64,000 nt of DNA. Origin: Chrysogorgia sp. JL179-B06 (taxonomy: Eukaryota > Cnidaria > Anthozoa > Scleralcyonacea > Chrysogorgiidae). The number at the start of each line of letters is the position of its first letter. Positions within the stretch are counted from its first letter, which is position 1. The notes under the pieces are model-generated. The model ran no database searches. It saw only the letters and a list, made by a program, of their open reading frames with translations, and was not told the origin of the DNA. The stretch is from the NCBI GenBank assembly GCA_035772405.1, contig JAYKKM010000474.1:183501-247500 (forward strand). The letters run 5' to 3'. The translations under genes were made by a program, and so were the position numbers. Positions 12,141 through 24,100 of this stretch are shown in pieces.

Positions 12141-12439
12141 TGACTGGACTTACAATCGCACAATTCATCAAATACATTTTACTCTTTAATATCGTATTTT
12201 AATGCTTTTTTTGGCAAAGTTGTTTGTACATTTTACGGCGCCATCTGACTTTTTTCTAGATCCCACTTAAGTCCCCCAAATGTCTCTAATATCCAAAGTT
12301 ACCCTCAGTGTTCAGTAACGTTTATCCTTTTAATATGAACTACATACAGTATAACTTCGAAAATATCGCAAATATAATTAATACATCGTCCCCTCGTTTA
12401 TATTAGTTCCCGTGTACAAAGTCGCTATTTGTGTTTCGG

Positions 12440-13630
12440 GTCGGGATCCCTTCTCGGTTGGCTACGTCTCAATGGAGCTGTTTCTTTCTTTTCGAGGCAA
12501 CAGTCTTCGTCATGGTCTCCTTCCTCGTTTCCTCTTTTATCTGCTCAGTACCTCCCTCTTCGTCCTCGAATTTCTGTTGATATCATTTGAATGGTTTGAC
12601 GTGATCTTGGTGAAGGCATAACGTGAATCCGTTTTCCTCTTGTTCAACGATGATCTTGTTTCTTCCTTCGTTTACGTCAATGATCTTAAACGGTTACTCG
12701 ATCATATCCTCAGAAAAATGTTTCTGAGTACCAGGTTGTTGAGAACTACTTCCTTTTGTTCCTCTCGTGGCAGTTTTTCGATTGGTTTCGTGTTCTGGCC
12801 GTGACAGGTATACACGGTGACGGACCTTGATTCTTTCGGTTGGAATTGATCCCTGTCGTTTGTCGTTGAAGATCCAGCAAAGAGGTTGGTGGACGGTTCA
12901 TTATCACTTGCACTTGGTTGGGGAACCAACGATGTAGTTGCGAAATCTTCTTAAAGGTTGAACGGCCAAGTTAAGATCCCCCGGCTTTACTCGAAACGTG
13001 AGATATTTGTATCTGTACAGCTTGTCGTTCGCGTGGAATATTGTGAGATATCTCGAGGCAGGGTGTGGCTCGAGTTGCCAAAAACCCGAGTTAAAGTCCA
13101 TATTTGAGAACACATTTGAACCGCTGAGTTTGACTTATCTCTTCTTGTCTAGGGATAGACAGATTTGTCATGCATATGGCAACCTCGGATTTTGGCGCAA
13201 TCACCGAGTTGGAGACACAGGGTGCTGTGTGGATGGGTGTTCTACTTGATCTTGATTTATCAAATGGTAAGGGGTTCGTCTGGCCAGTGCAGTGATAGGT
13301 TTGGCGCTTGTGTCTATATGAATCTTAACTTGCTGGTGGGTCAGTTGCCCCAACCCTTCAAAATTTTGTGGGAAGCTTTTTAGGATGTTTCGGAGTGTCC
13401 CACTGTTAAATGATTGTATCATTCGTACTGGTTTGGCGTCGAACTTGATTATCTCGAGCGAAGCGAGGGTTCTAAATATTAGGGCTGTCCATCCTCTTCT
13501 TTTGCACTTTCGAATATTCGGTTCTATTTTTAGCGAATATTCGGTTATTCGGCGAATATGGGCGTGGCAAGGGGGCTTGCGACACTGTCTTAAGGGATTG
13601 AATTCTGGCCTGCTACACATTCCTAACATT
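12440..13630 (-). pseudogene. Degenerate Ty3/gypsy pol remnant
   Basis: Minus-strand pieces resemble gypsy-type pol read in order. Near 13260-13340 is a protease-to-RT linker (QVKIHIDTSAKPITALARR, then PYHL). Near 12960-13110 is an RT palm piece (FSNMDFNSGFWQLE, then RYLTIFHANDKLYRYKYLTF), matching the gypsy pattern in which a metal-binding D lies in the LD/MDxxSGF motif. Near 12590-12700 is a basic tail possibly from the integrase end. Most of the polymerase, RNase H and integrase is missing and no LTRs were found. An old internal fragment. Confidence 0.65.
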
Positions 13631-13849
13631 CCTTTGGTAGGTCCAATATTCCTAACATTTCATTGGTATGCCGCATCGTAAGCAGGCGTAAAGTGTCGTA
13701 ACAGCCGAAGGTTTAGCAAAATGGTGGCAGTTTCGGTATATATGTTTAATATTTATAACAGCAAAAAATGTCGCCCTCGTTCTGTATACAATGCTACAAA
13801 GCTGTTACTTAAGATTAACTTCAAAACACTCAATAAGAATAAATATCGA

Positions 13850-13976
13850 AGTTGCATGCAAAGTTCTCAAAGGAACTGGATATAATATGAAAAAGAGGTA
13901 TATAAGACTTCAATATGTCGAAAAATACTTCGGTAAGAGTACTGGCGTATTTTGATAGACGACGTTTCGGACAATG
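13850..13976 (-). repeat. Left inverted flank of the 21-bp array (PLE-like end)
   Basis: Read on the minus strand this contains TTGTCCGAAACGTCGTCTAT, then AAAATACGCCAGTACTCTTA and a GACATATTGAAGTC stretch. The segment 18155-18290 on the plus strand repeats the same order with about 80% identity. The GAAA and GTC elements preceded by CTGAAGA and a GGAC/GTCC pairing look like a degraded hammerhead core, as found in Penelope-like elements. Confidence 0.65.
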
Positions 13977-16900
13977 TGTCCTTCTTCAGGTCAGATGCGT
14001 CCTTCTTCAGGTCAGATGCGTCCTTCTTCAGGTCAGATGTGTCCTTCTTCAGGTCAGATGCGTCCTTCTTCAGGTCAGATGTGTCCTTCTTCAGGTCAGA
14101 TGCGTCCTTCTTCAGGTCAGATGTGTCCTTCTTCAGGTCAGAAGTGTCCTTCTTCAGGTCAGATGCGTCCTTCTTCAGGTCAGATGTGTCCTTCTTCAGG
14201 TCAGATGCGTCCTTCTTCAGGTCAGATGTGTCCTTCTTCAGGTCAGATGTGTCCTTCTTCAGGTCAGATGTGTCCTTCTTCAGGTCAGATGTCTCCCTTC
14301 TTCAGGTCAGATGTGTCCTTCTTCAGGTCAGATGTGTCCTTCTTCAGGTCAGATGTGTCTTCCTTCAGGTCAGATGTGTCCTTCTTCAGGTCAGATGTGC
14401 CCCTTCTTCAGGTCAGATGTGTCCTTCAGGTCAGATGTGTCCTTCTTCAGGTCAGATGTGTCCTTCTTCAGGTCAGATGTGTCTTCCTTCAGGTCAGATG
14501 TGTCTTCCTTCAGGTCAGATGTGTCCTTCTTCAGGTCAGATGTGTCCTTCTTCAGGTCAGATGTGTCCTTCTTCAGGTCAGATGTGTCCTTCTTCAGGTC
14601 AGATGTGTCCTTCTTCAGGTCAGATGTGTCCTTCTTCAGGTCAGATGTGTCCTTCTTCAGGTCAGATGTGCCCCTTCTTCAGGTCAGATGTGTCCTTCTT
14701 CAGGTCAGATGTGTCCTTCTTCAGGTCAGATGTGTCCTTCAGGTCAGATGTGTCCTTCTTCAGGTCAGATGTGTCCTTCTTCAGGTCAGATGTGTCCTTC
14801 TTCAGGTCAGATGTGTCCTTCTTCAGGTCAGATGTGTCCTTCTTCAGGTCAGATGTGTCCTTCAGGTCAGATGTGTCCTTCAGGTCAGATGTGTCCTTCA
14901 GGTCAGATGTGTCCTTCTTCAGGTCAGATGTGTCCTTCTTCAGGTCAGATGTGTCCTCCTTCAGGTCAGATGTGTCCGTCTTCAGGTCAGATGTGTCCTT
15001 CTTCAGATCAGATGTGTCCTTCTTCAGGTCAGATGTGTCCTTCTTCAGGTCAGATGTGCCCCTTCTTCAGGTCAGATGTGTCCTTCAGGTCAGATGTGTT
15101 CTCCTTCAGGTCAGATGTGTCCTTCTTCAGGTCAGATGTGTCCTTCTTCAGGTCAGATGTGTCCTTCTTCAGGTCAGATGTGTCCTTCAGGACAGATGTG
15201 CCCTTCAGGTCAGATGTGTCCTTCTTCAGGTCAGATGTGTCCTTCTTCAGGTCAGATGTGTCCTCCTTCAGGTCAGATGTGTCCTTCTTCAGGTCAGATG
15301 TGTCCTTCTTCAGGTCAGATGTGTCCTTCAGGTCAGATGTGTCCTTCTTCAGGTCAGATGTGTCCTTCTTCAGGTCAGATGTGTCCTTCTTCAGATCAGA
15401 TGTGTCTTCCTTCAGGTCAGATGTGTCCTTCTTCAGGTCAGATGTGTCCTTCTTCAGGTCAGATGTGTCCTTCTTCAGATCAGATGTGTCTTCCTTCAGG
15501 TCAGATGTGTCCTTCTTCAGGTCAGATGTGTCTTCCTTCAGGTCAGATGTGTCCTTCTTCAGGTCAGATGTGTCCTTCTTCAGGTCAGATGTGTCCTTCA
15601 GGTCAGATGTGTCTTCCTTCAGGTCAGATGTGTCCTTCTTCAGGTCAGATGTGTCTTCTTTCAGGTCAGATGTGTCCTTCTTCAGGTCAGATGTGCCCCT
15701 TCTTCAGGTCAGATGTGTCCTTCAGGTCAGATGTGTCCTTCTTCAGGTCAGGTGTGTTCTTCTTCAGGTCAGATGTGTCTTCCTTCAGGTCAGATGTGTC
15801 CTTCTTCAGGTCAGATGTGTCCTTCTTCAGGTCAGATGTGTCTTCCTTCAGGTCAGATGTGTCCTTCTTCAGGTCAGATGTGTCCTTCTTCAGGTCAGAT
15901 GTGTCCTTCTTCAGGTCAGATGTGTCCTTCTTCAGGTCAGATGTGTACTTCTTCAGGTCAGATGTGTCCTTCTTCAGGTCAGATGTGTCCTTCTTCAGGT
16001 CAGATGTGTCCTTCTTCAGGTCAGATGTCTCCCTTCTTCAGGTCAGATGTGTCCTTCTTCAGGTCAGATGTGTCTTCCTTCAGGTCAGATGTGTCCTTCT
16101 TCAGGTCAGATGTGCCCCTTCTTCAGGTCAGATGTGCCCCTTCTTCAGGTCGGATGTGTCCTTCTTCAGGTCAGATGTGTCCTTCTTCAGGTCAGATGTG
16201 TCCTTCTTCAGGTCAGATGTGTCCTTCTTCAGGTCAGATGTGTCCTTCTTCAGGTCAGATGTGTCCTTCTTCAGGTCAGATGTGTCCTTCTTCAGGTCAG
16301 ATGTGTCCTCCTTCAGGTCAGATGTGTCCTCCTTCAGGTCAGATGTGTCCTTCTTCAGGTCAGATGTGTCCTTCTTCAGGTTAGATGTCTCCTTCTTCAG
16401 GTCAGATGTGTCCTTCTTCAGGTCAGATGTGTCCTTCAGGTCAGATGTGTCCTTCTTCAGGTCAGATATGTCCTTCAGGTCAGATGTGTCCTTCTTCAGG
16501 TCAGATGTGTCCTTCTTCAGGTCAGATGTGTTCTTCTTCAGGTCAGATGTGTCTTCCTTCAGGTCAGATGTGTCCTTCTTCAGGTCAGATGTGTCCTTCT
16601 TCAGGTCAGATGTGTCCTTCTTCAGGTCAGATGTGTCCTTCTTCAGGTCAGATGTGTCCTTCTTCAGGTCAGATGTGTCCTTCTTCAGGTCAGATGTGTC
16701 CTTCTTCAGGTCAGATGTGTCCTTCTTCAGGTCAGATGTGTCCTTCTTCAGGTCAGATGTGTCCTTCTTCAGGTCAGATGTGTCCTTCAGGTCAGATGTG
16801 TCCTCCTTCAGGTCAGATGTGTCCTCCTTCAGGTCAGATGTGTCCTTCTTCAGGTCAGATGTCTCCTTCTTCAGGTCAGATGTGTCCTTCTTCAGGTCAG

Positions 16901-18155
16901 ATGTGTCCTTCAGGTCAGATGTGTCCTTCTTCATGTCAGATATGTCCTTCAGGTCAGATGTGTCCTTCTTCAGGTCAGATGTGTCCTTCTTCAGGTCAGA
17001 TGTGTCCTTCAGGTCAGATGTGTCCTCCTTCAGGTCAGATGTGTCCTTCTTCAGGTCAGATGTGTCCTTCTTCAGGTTAGATGTGTCCTCCTTCAGGTCA
17101 GATGTGTCCTCCTTCAGGTCAGATGTGTGTCCTTCTTCAGGTCAGATGTGTGTCCTTCTTCAGGTCAGATGTGTCCTTCTTCAGGTCAGATGTGTCCTTC
17201 TTCAGGTCAGATGTGTCCTCCTTCAGGTCAGATGTGTCCTTCTTCAGGTCAGATGTCTCCCTTCTTCAGGTCAGATGTGTCCTTCTTCAGGTCAGATGTG
17301 TCCTTCTTCAGGTCAGATGTCTCCCTTCTTCAGGTCAGATGTGTCCTTCTTCAGGTCAGATGTGTCCTTCTTCAGGTCAGATGTGTCCTTCTTCAGGTCA
17401 GATGTGTCCTTCTTCAGGTCAGATGTGTCCTTCTTCAGGTCAGATGTGTTCTTCTTCAGGTCAGATGTGTCCTTCTTCAGGTCAGATGTGTCCTTCTTCA
17501 GGTCAGATGTGTCCTTCTTCAGGTCAGATGTGTCCTTCTTCAGGTCAGATGTGTCCTTCTTCAGGTCAGATGTGTCCTTCTTCAGGTCAGATGTGTCCTC
17601 CTTCAGGTCAGATGTGTCCGTCTTCAGGTCAGATGTGTCCTTCTTCAGATCAGATGTGTCCTTCTTCAGGTCAGATGTGTCCTTCTTCAGGTCAGATGTG
17701 TCTTCCTTCAGGTCAGATGTGTCCTTCTTCAGGTCAGATGTGTCCTTCTTCAGGTCAGATGTGTCCTTCTTCAGGTCAGATGTGTCCGTCTTCAGGTCAG
17801 AAGTGTCCTTCTTCAGGTCAGATGTGTCCTTCAGGTCAGATGTGTCCTCCTTCAGGTCAGATGTGTCCTTCTTCAGGTCAGATGTGTCCTTCTTCAGGTC
17901 AGATGTGTCCTCCTTCAGGTCAGATGTGTCCTTCTTCAGATCAGATGTGTCCTTCTTCAGGTCAGATGTGTCCTTCTTCAGGTCAGATGTTTCCTCCTTC
18001 AGGTCAGATGTGTCCTTCTTCAGGTCAGATGTGTGTCCTTATTCAGATCAGATGTGTCCTTCTTCAGGTCAGATGTGTCCTTCAGGTCAGATGTGTCCTT
18101 CTTCAGGTCAGATGTGTCCTTCTTCAGGTCAGATGTGTCCTTCTTCAGGTCTGAC
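13977..18155. repeat. 4.2-kb minisatellite of a 21-bp unit
   Basis: About 200 tandem copies of TCAGGTCAGATGTGTCCTTCT (minus strand: CTGAAGAAGGACACATCTGAC... in the same register). Most copies are 21 bp; 18-bp copies lack one TTC and 22-bp copies carry one extra base (GTGCCCCTTCTTC). Common single-base variants are GTCTTCC, GTCCTCC and AGATCAG. Length changes of 18, 21 and 22 keep all three plus frames open for long stretches, so the large open frames here are artefacts. The array sits between two inverted PLE-like ends and its unit matches their hammerhead-like CTGAAGAAGGACACAT. Confidence 0.97.
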
Positions 18156-18290
18156 CTGAAAGACTCATCGTCCGAAATGTCGTCTATGAAAATACGTACT
18201 GTAAGTTGTACTCTTACTTAAGTATTTTTTGGCATATTGAAGTTCTCTTATTTCTCTTTTTCAAAACACTCAATACAACTCTTTTAGAAA
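18155..18290 (+). repeat. Right inverted flank of the 21-bp array (PLE-like end)
   Basis: Counterpart of 13850-13976 in opposite orientation: CATCGTCCGAAATGTCGTCT, then GAAAATACGTACTG, ACTCTTACTTAAGTATTTTT and GCATATTGAAGTTC. The pair faces outward with the array between them, like the PLE 3'-end pairs at 54.9-55.6 and 62.3-64.0 kb. Confidence 0.65.
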
Positions 18291-18579
18291 CTTTGAACCT
18301 TTTTGAAGTCATAAGATGCGCATCAAATATGCAACAGGTATTGTCAGGTGGTTTCTTTTAAATAATCAAATTTAGAATGTTTATTTACCGCATATGTAGT
18401 ATAAATATCTTATTTAACTCTGTTATTTAAAAGAACTCTTGAAATTATAAAAACTTACGTTCTTGAGATATTAAGAATGGTTTGATCTGTAAATTATCAT
18501 AATTATTACGTCACAGTGCATATGACTTTGAGTGTCGATTTGAGATGAAGCAATAGAATAAACGATTTCTCCTGCAAAC
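18291..18579. other. Intronic spacer
   Basis: AT-rich sequence including a second copy of TTTTCAAAACACTCAATA (also near 13820), part of the outer inverted repeat around the array. No gene seen. Confidence 0.4.
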
Positions 18580-18795
18580 ACAGCCGGGGGGTTAGGGTTA
18601 GAAAACTCGTTAGGCGGGGGGTTAGGGTTAGAAAACTCGTTAGGCGGGGGGTTAGGGTTAGAAAACTCGTTAGGCGGGGGTTAGCGTTAGAAAACTCGTT
18701 AGGCGGGGGGTTAGGGTTAGAAAACTCGTTAGGCGGGGCGTTAGGGTTAGAAAACCCGTTAGGCGGGTGGTTAGGGTTAGGGCCTTTGTTGTTTT
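18580..18795. repeat. 34-35 bp minisatellite containing telomere-like hexamers
   Basis: Six to seven copies of a unit made of GGTTAGGGTTAG, AAAACTCGTTAG and GCGGGG. Each unit carries about two TTAGGG hexamers, the animal telomere repeat, between non-telomeric sequence. It is an interstitial array, not a telomere. The minus-strand frame rich in NPNPPPNEFS is a translation of this repeat. Confidence 0.9.
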
Positions 18796-18916
18796 GGGGT
18801 CGGTTACAATCCAATTAACTAGGAGGCTGGTACGAGGGTGGAACGTGTCAGTTATTTGCTCGTTAATTCACTCTATTTGCTCACCAATGCCTTCTATTTG
18901 CGCCTCCTTATAAGGA

Positions 18917-19063
18917 ATATTATTATTAAACTTTATTTAGACACGGTAAAATCTACAGTATGGTACAAGAATAACATTTTACAATAACAATTAACTAACA
19001 TATTACTTACACTTATAGGCCAAATATACGGAGAACATTTACACTAAGACTTTTATACTACTG
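18917..19063 (-). other. LINE A 3' UTR tail
   Basis: Minus-strand sequence TACCGTGTCTAAATAAAG followed by TTTAATAATAAT and an AT-rich run is typical of a LINE 3' end with polyadenylation signal. It directly abuts the TIR element, on whose other side ORF2 ends, so it is taken as the displaced 3' UTR. Confidence 0.65.
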
Positions 19064-20723
19064 GGGTCGGTTGTTCAAAGCCTGGATAAGTTATCCGGTG
19101 GATAAGTCCTATCCAGCGGATAAATCTGCTATTCAGTGGATAGTTATCGAGCGGATAAAAAGTGGTTGTTCAAAGCGTGGATAGCAGGGTGGATAACTAT
19201 CCGACGGATAACAGATTTATCCACTGGATAACTGCTCGTTGCTATGTAAATTTATACATTTCTCCATTAAATATTAAATTAAGTTGCTTCTTCTATTTGA
19301 TCAAACATAATATTCTCCATAACAAAACTTCATTTAATTCCGGTTTTTTTTGCGTTTGTGATTGGTTGTCAAAGCATCGGGTGATGCAATCTTATTTCTG
19401 ACTCTAGCTGAGTTTGCACACAGAGAAAAAACAAATGGCTATAGGAAAGATTCTATTTGAGATGAAAACTGCATAAACGTTCACTCTGCTAAATGATTTT
19501 ACTTGGGAAAGTGCTTCCAATGAAGGACAAGTTTCGTTTTCAAGTTAGTGTATTAATCTTGTCGCTGCCTCTTAGTGATTTTGTGCACATTGTATTTCCA
19601 ATTTTTTGAAATAAACATGTTATCCAGTTTATCCTCATGTGTTTTTTTATGAATGATTTTCGATTTGAATACAAACGAAATAGTTTTTTTGTGCTGATGA
19701 TACAACAATTTTATCCTTTTTCTTCACGGATACTATACAGAAATTTTAACTTGTTTGAAAATGAAATAATATAAAGCTGTTTTTGGTGTTGCATGCGCTG
19801 TAAATTTCAAAATGTTTTGTCGCTACAAAATCTGACAAAGCAAGAAGATCAAAGTCAAACATTTCCTATTCGCTTGAATTTACTTTTAACGCTTTGGGTT
19901 CAGTCAATCATCTTTTACTGCATGCATGGACACAGTTCAAAACAGCTACAGAAAACGACCCGAAGCCTGTAAATTTCTTGAATGATTTTTGATTTGAATA
20001 CAAACGAAATAGTTTGTAGCTCGGCTAATAATTTCATAGCTATTTTGTGATGATGCTGCAACAATTTTATCCTTTTTCTTCACGGTACAGTATACAGAAA
20101 GTTTAACTTGTTTGAAAACGAAATAATATAAAGCTATTTTTGGTGTTGTGTTGTGAATTTCAAAATGTTTTGTCGGTACAAAACCTGCCGAGAAGCTCAA
20201 ACATTTCCTATTCGCTTATATTTATTGTTTAACGCTTTGGCTTCAGTCAATCTTACTGCATGCATGGACACTTCAAAAACGAGATTCAAAAGATGGAAGC
20301 TAATACTTATATTATACTTAGCTACCCGAAGCCATAAATTAGCCTTGGCCCTTGGTCTGACATTATTACCACTTGAATTGTGGCTGATAAAGCGAGGCTT
20401 TTTCTCTTTGCCAAAGTAATATCTTGCTGTTAACCCGTTTTTGTTCTTCGGTGATAAATTCAAGGTTTTCTCAGGTCGATTTAACACAATTATTATCCAC
20501 AAAATCAAATTGACAAGGCATTTCTGTTTGTTTTTCTACGTTTTTATCCAGTGGATAAAAAGTTATACGACCTATCTAGCATGGATAACTTTATCCACCG
20601 GATAGCGAGTGGATAACGTTATCCAAGCTTTGAACAACCGGATTTATCCAGAGGATAAAAGTTATCCACTGGATAGCGATTTATCCACTGGATAGCGAGT
20701 TATCCAGGCTTTGAACGACCCCT
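19064..20723. mobile_element. Non-autonomous TIR element rich in TTATCC/GGATAA motifs
   Basis: The ends are inverted: GGTTGTTCAAAGCCTGGATA on the left answers TATCCAGGCTTTGAAC on the right. The outer 180 bp on each side are packed with TTATCCACTGGATAA-like palindromes, as subterminal transposase sites often are. The interior has no coding sequence but contains a direct duplication (19641-19830 and 19976-20182, about 340 bp apart). No clear target duplication was found. It interrupts LINE A immediately after the ORF2 stop codon. Confidence 0.8.
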
Positions 20724-20726
20724 GAT

Positions 20727-21182
20727 TTACAAGATTGCCGTGCGGGAGTCCGTTTCATGTAGAAAATAAGATGTCAATTTCTCTTTTGAATTGACTAAGA
20801 GAGCATACAATGCTCGTACATTTTGAGGTAACTCATTCCACAACATTGCGCCGCTATAACTAAAACTTCGCTTACCGTAGTTCGTTCGCGGTTTTGGCAC
20901 AAATAAAGTGTTTTCGGAGTTTCTCAAATTGTACCAGTGCTGCGAGATTCAAACAAATCATGGAGATAATGCGGAGTTAATTCGTTAATTGTTTTAAACA
21001 TTAGTATAGCTTTGTGCTTTTTCCGACGTGTTGAAAGATTATCCCAGCCCAGCTTGCTAAAAAGGTCGCTGGCACTAGTATCATATCGAGATTTAGTGAT
21101 GACCCTCGCTGCCCTATTTTGCAATTTTTGCAATTTATCGTTCGACGTGATATTTAAACCATCCCAAACTGAGCTACAATAA
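20727..21182 (-). pseudogene. LINE A ORF2, C-terminal piece
   Basis: Final part of the LINE A RT protein, read from about 21180 to the stop at 20727. It opens with YCSSVWDGLN and DKLQKLQNRAARVIT, the standard continuation of the QPYFDY text that ends at 24970 beyond LINE B, and closes with GAMLWNELPQNVRA and a short tail. There is a frameshift near 20925. Its exact continuity with 24966-25433 is the evidence that LINE B is a later insertion. Confidence 0.9.
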
Positions 21183-24100
21183 TGAATGAATGAATGAATG
21201 ATTTTATTAAAGAGTGAAAATATCCACATAGTGGTTTTTCATTTTTTCACTCTATTTACAATAATTAATACAAAATTTAATTATAAGTTATAACAATAAA
21301 ATATACTAAATAAACGAAATACAAAAAGATAAATACAAATTATTAACAAAATACATCTATTTTATAAAATTACTAAAGGTTGCTCTAACTGCCCTTTTAA
21401 AACTGAATAGGTTTGTTTTTTCTCTTATGTATAAAGGCAGATTATTCCATAATGTTGGCCCCCAGTACTCAAAAGATCTTTTTCGACTATTCGTACGTAG
21501 TTTGGGAATGGCCAAGTTCCCTTTTACAGAAGATCTTGTTCTGTAATTATGTTTATTTGTCAATGGTATCAGCATGTCAGAAAGATATGCTGGACCATTA
21601 CCATTTAGACATTTATAAAGTAAGGAACAACGTTGAATGTGACAACGGTCAGACATTCGGAGCCAATTTAGTTCGTCCAATAAAGGTGTCACATGATCAA
21701 ACTTTTTTGACTTTGTTACAGTTTTTGCAGCTGCATTTTGAATTTTCTGCACAATATCCTGAACTCCCTTGTTGGCATTACCATAAACAATATTGCCGTA
21801 CTCCACTCTAGAAAGAACTACAGAGTTGACAAGATGTTTGAAGGTGTCTCTGGGCATACACTCACGAATTGATTTCAATTGCCGAAGTTTACCAATACTT
21901 TCTTTCCAGAGTTTCTCAACATGTGGTTTCCATGAGAGGTGTTGGTCAAAAATCATACCTAGATTGACTACTTGATCTTGTGTCTTGATACATTTTCCAT
22001 CAATTACTAATTCAATATGTTGAATATCATTAATTTTTGAAAGTTGTTTACTTGTTCCAATTATAAGGAATTGATACTTGCCAATATTAGGCTTTAGTTT
22101 GTTTGTTATCAACCAAGTATTTATAAGTGTAAGTTCTGATTTCATTTGACTCAGCGATGTATACAGCTCAGAAACTTTGCAGTTTTTGTACAGTTGCTGA
22201 TCATCGGCGTAAAGATGTAAATTTGATGGTTTCCATCCGTTTGTAACAGAGTGCTGAGCAAGAATTTCTGGTAATTCATTTATGTAGAGTATAAACAAAA
22301 TGGGGCCTAATACAGACCCTTGCGGAACACCACAAGTTAGTTTTAAAGAATTTGACCTTGAGCACCCAATTTTAACACATTGTGTTCTATCATCCAAATA
22401 ATTTGTGAACCACTCCAGGGATGTACCGGTAATTCCATATTTACTAAGCTTATCCAAAAGCATTCCATGATCGATGCTGTCAAAAGCTTTACTGAGATCT
22501 AATAAAGTAAGTAGTGTGATTTCTTTGTTTTCCATTGAATTAAACATATCATTTGTTATACAAGTCAAGGCAGTGATCGTCGAAAGTCCCCTGAGATAGC
22601 TTGATTGAAATTTGTATAGCAAAGAGTTTTCATTCAAATAAGTTATCAACTGCCTGCATACCAATTTCTCCAATACCTTTGACAGAATGGGAAGAACAGA
22701 GATGGGTCGGTAGTTCAATTTGATATTTTTATCGCCCTTTTTAAAAATTGGAGTCACAAGGGCTGATTTCCACTCAGCAGGTATAACAGACTGTTCGATA
22801 GAGAGATTAATTAAATAAGTGATAGATTCCTGTACAGAATAAACACCCAGCGCCATCTTCAGCGTCCTGATATCAATAGTATCGATACCAGTAGCTTTGT
22901 CACTAGATAAACTTGAAATAACTTGTACAACTTCGGACAATGTAACTTGTCTTAATTCAAAATGAGACGTGATATTGAAAGGGAAATTAAAACCATCACC
23001 AACTGGATTAAATTCTGACTGTATTTGTTGACCTATACTTGTAAAATATTTATTGAAATTATCGGCACGGACTTTCGCATCGTCACATTCAGGAAAATTT
23101 GGATTATACTTAGATGATGGAAAAACTTGTCGTATGATTCTCCATAGTTCTCTAGGACATTGCTTTTTTTCATTAATTAACCGATTGTAGTATTCAGTTT
23201 TAGCTTGTTTAACTGAAGTCTTAATTTTGTTACGCATCACCAAGTATCTATCCCATAGAATCTTTTTCTCTGTTTCATTGGTGGATTTTAATGCCTTTTT
23301 ATAAATCTTATCCCTTTGGATTATCATAATTTGCAAATCAGATGTAAACCATGGTTTCCCCGTCTGACGGATCTTTATTATTTTGATTGGAGCATGTTTA
23401 TTTAATACTTCAGTATATAAGGATTTCCATGCGTTCCAACTATCTTCAACGTCGTCAAAAGTTTTTATCACATCCCATGGGACCCTCTCAAGATCATTCC
23501 GAAAAGCACTAGCTTCAAAGTTTTTTAATGATCGAAATTCCTTGAAGCATGCTTTAGGTTTCTTAATTTTTTTCTTGATGATACAGTACACGATAGAATG
23601 GTCACTTATATTTGAGGCAAGTGTCCCTGAGTCAGCAACAAGGGATTCATTGTTTACAGCGATTATATCAATCAGCGTTCCACTATTATTGGTGACTCGC
23701 GTTGGCTGCCTGATCAACTGGGTCAAATGATGGGTTTCAAATAATCTGTTTAAAAGTTTGGTATTAGAATAGTCTGCACGGAGTAGATCACAATTTAAGT
23801 CTCCAGTAACAATAATATTCTTATAATTTATCACAGCATGTTCAACATTAAGATAAAGCTTTTCAAATTGATCATGTGTTGAATCAGGTGGACGATAAAC
23901 ACAACCAAGCAATAGTGGACAGCCTTTGGAGAATTTGCATTCAATCCATAGTTGTTCAATTTCCCCATCATCTACACATGGGGCAGATAAATCGTGGTTA
24001 ACTTTAAGTGTTATGACATTTTTGGAATAGACTGCGATTCCGCCACCAATTTTAAAATCACGGTCGACGCGAGTAAGCATATAGCCTGGTATATTCAACA

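Noticed and set aside
13977..18155. CRISPR-like appearance of the short-unit arrays here and at 47338-47768
   Set aside because: Units are contiguous with no unique spacers, and the context is animal nuclear DNA.
13915..18221. Three plus-strand open frames of 810-1415 codons and a 268-codon minus frame (KDTSDLK repeats)
   Set aside because: They are translations of the 21-bp array in different frames. Copies of 18 and 21 bp keep frame and 22-bp copies shift it, and no unique sequence or start context supports a protein.
18506..18814. Minus-strand frame rich in NPNPPPNEFS
   Set aside because: Translation of the TTAGGG-type minisatellite.
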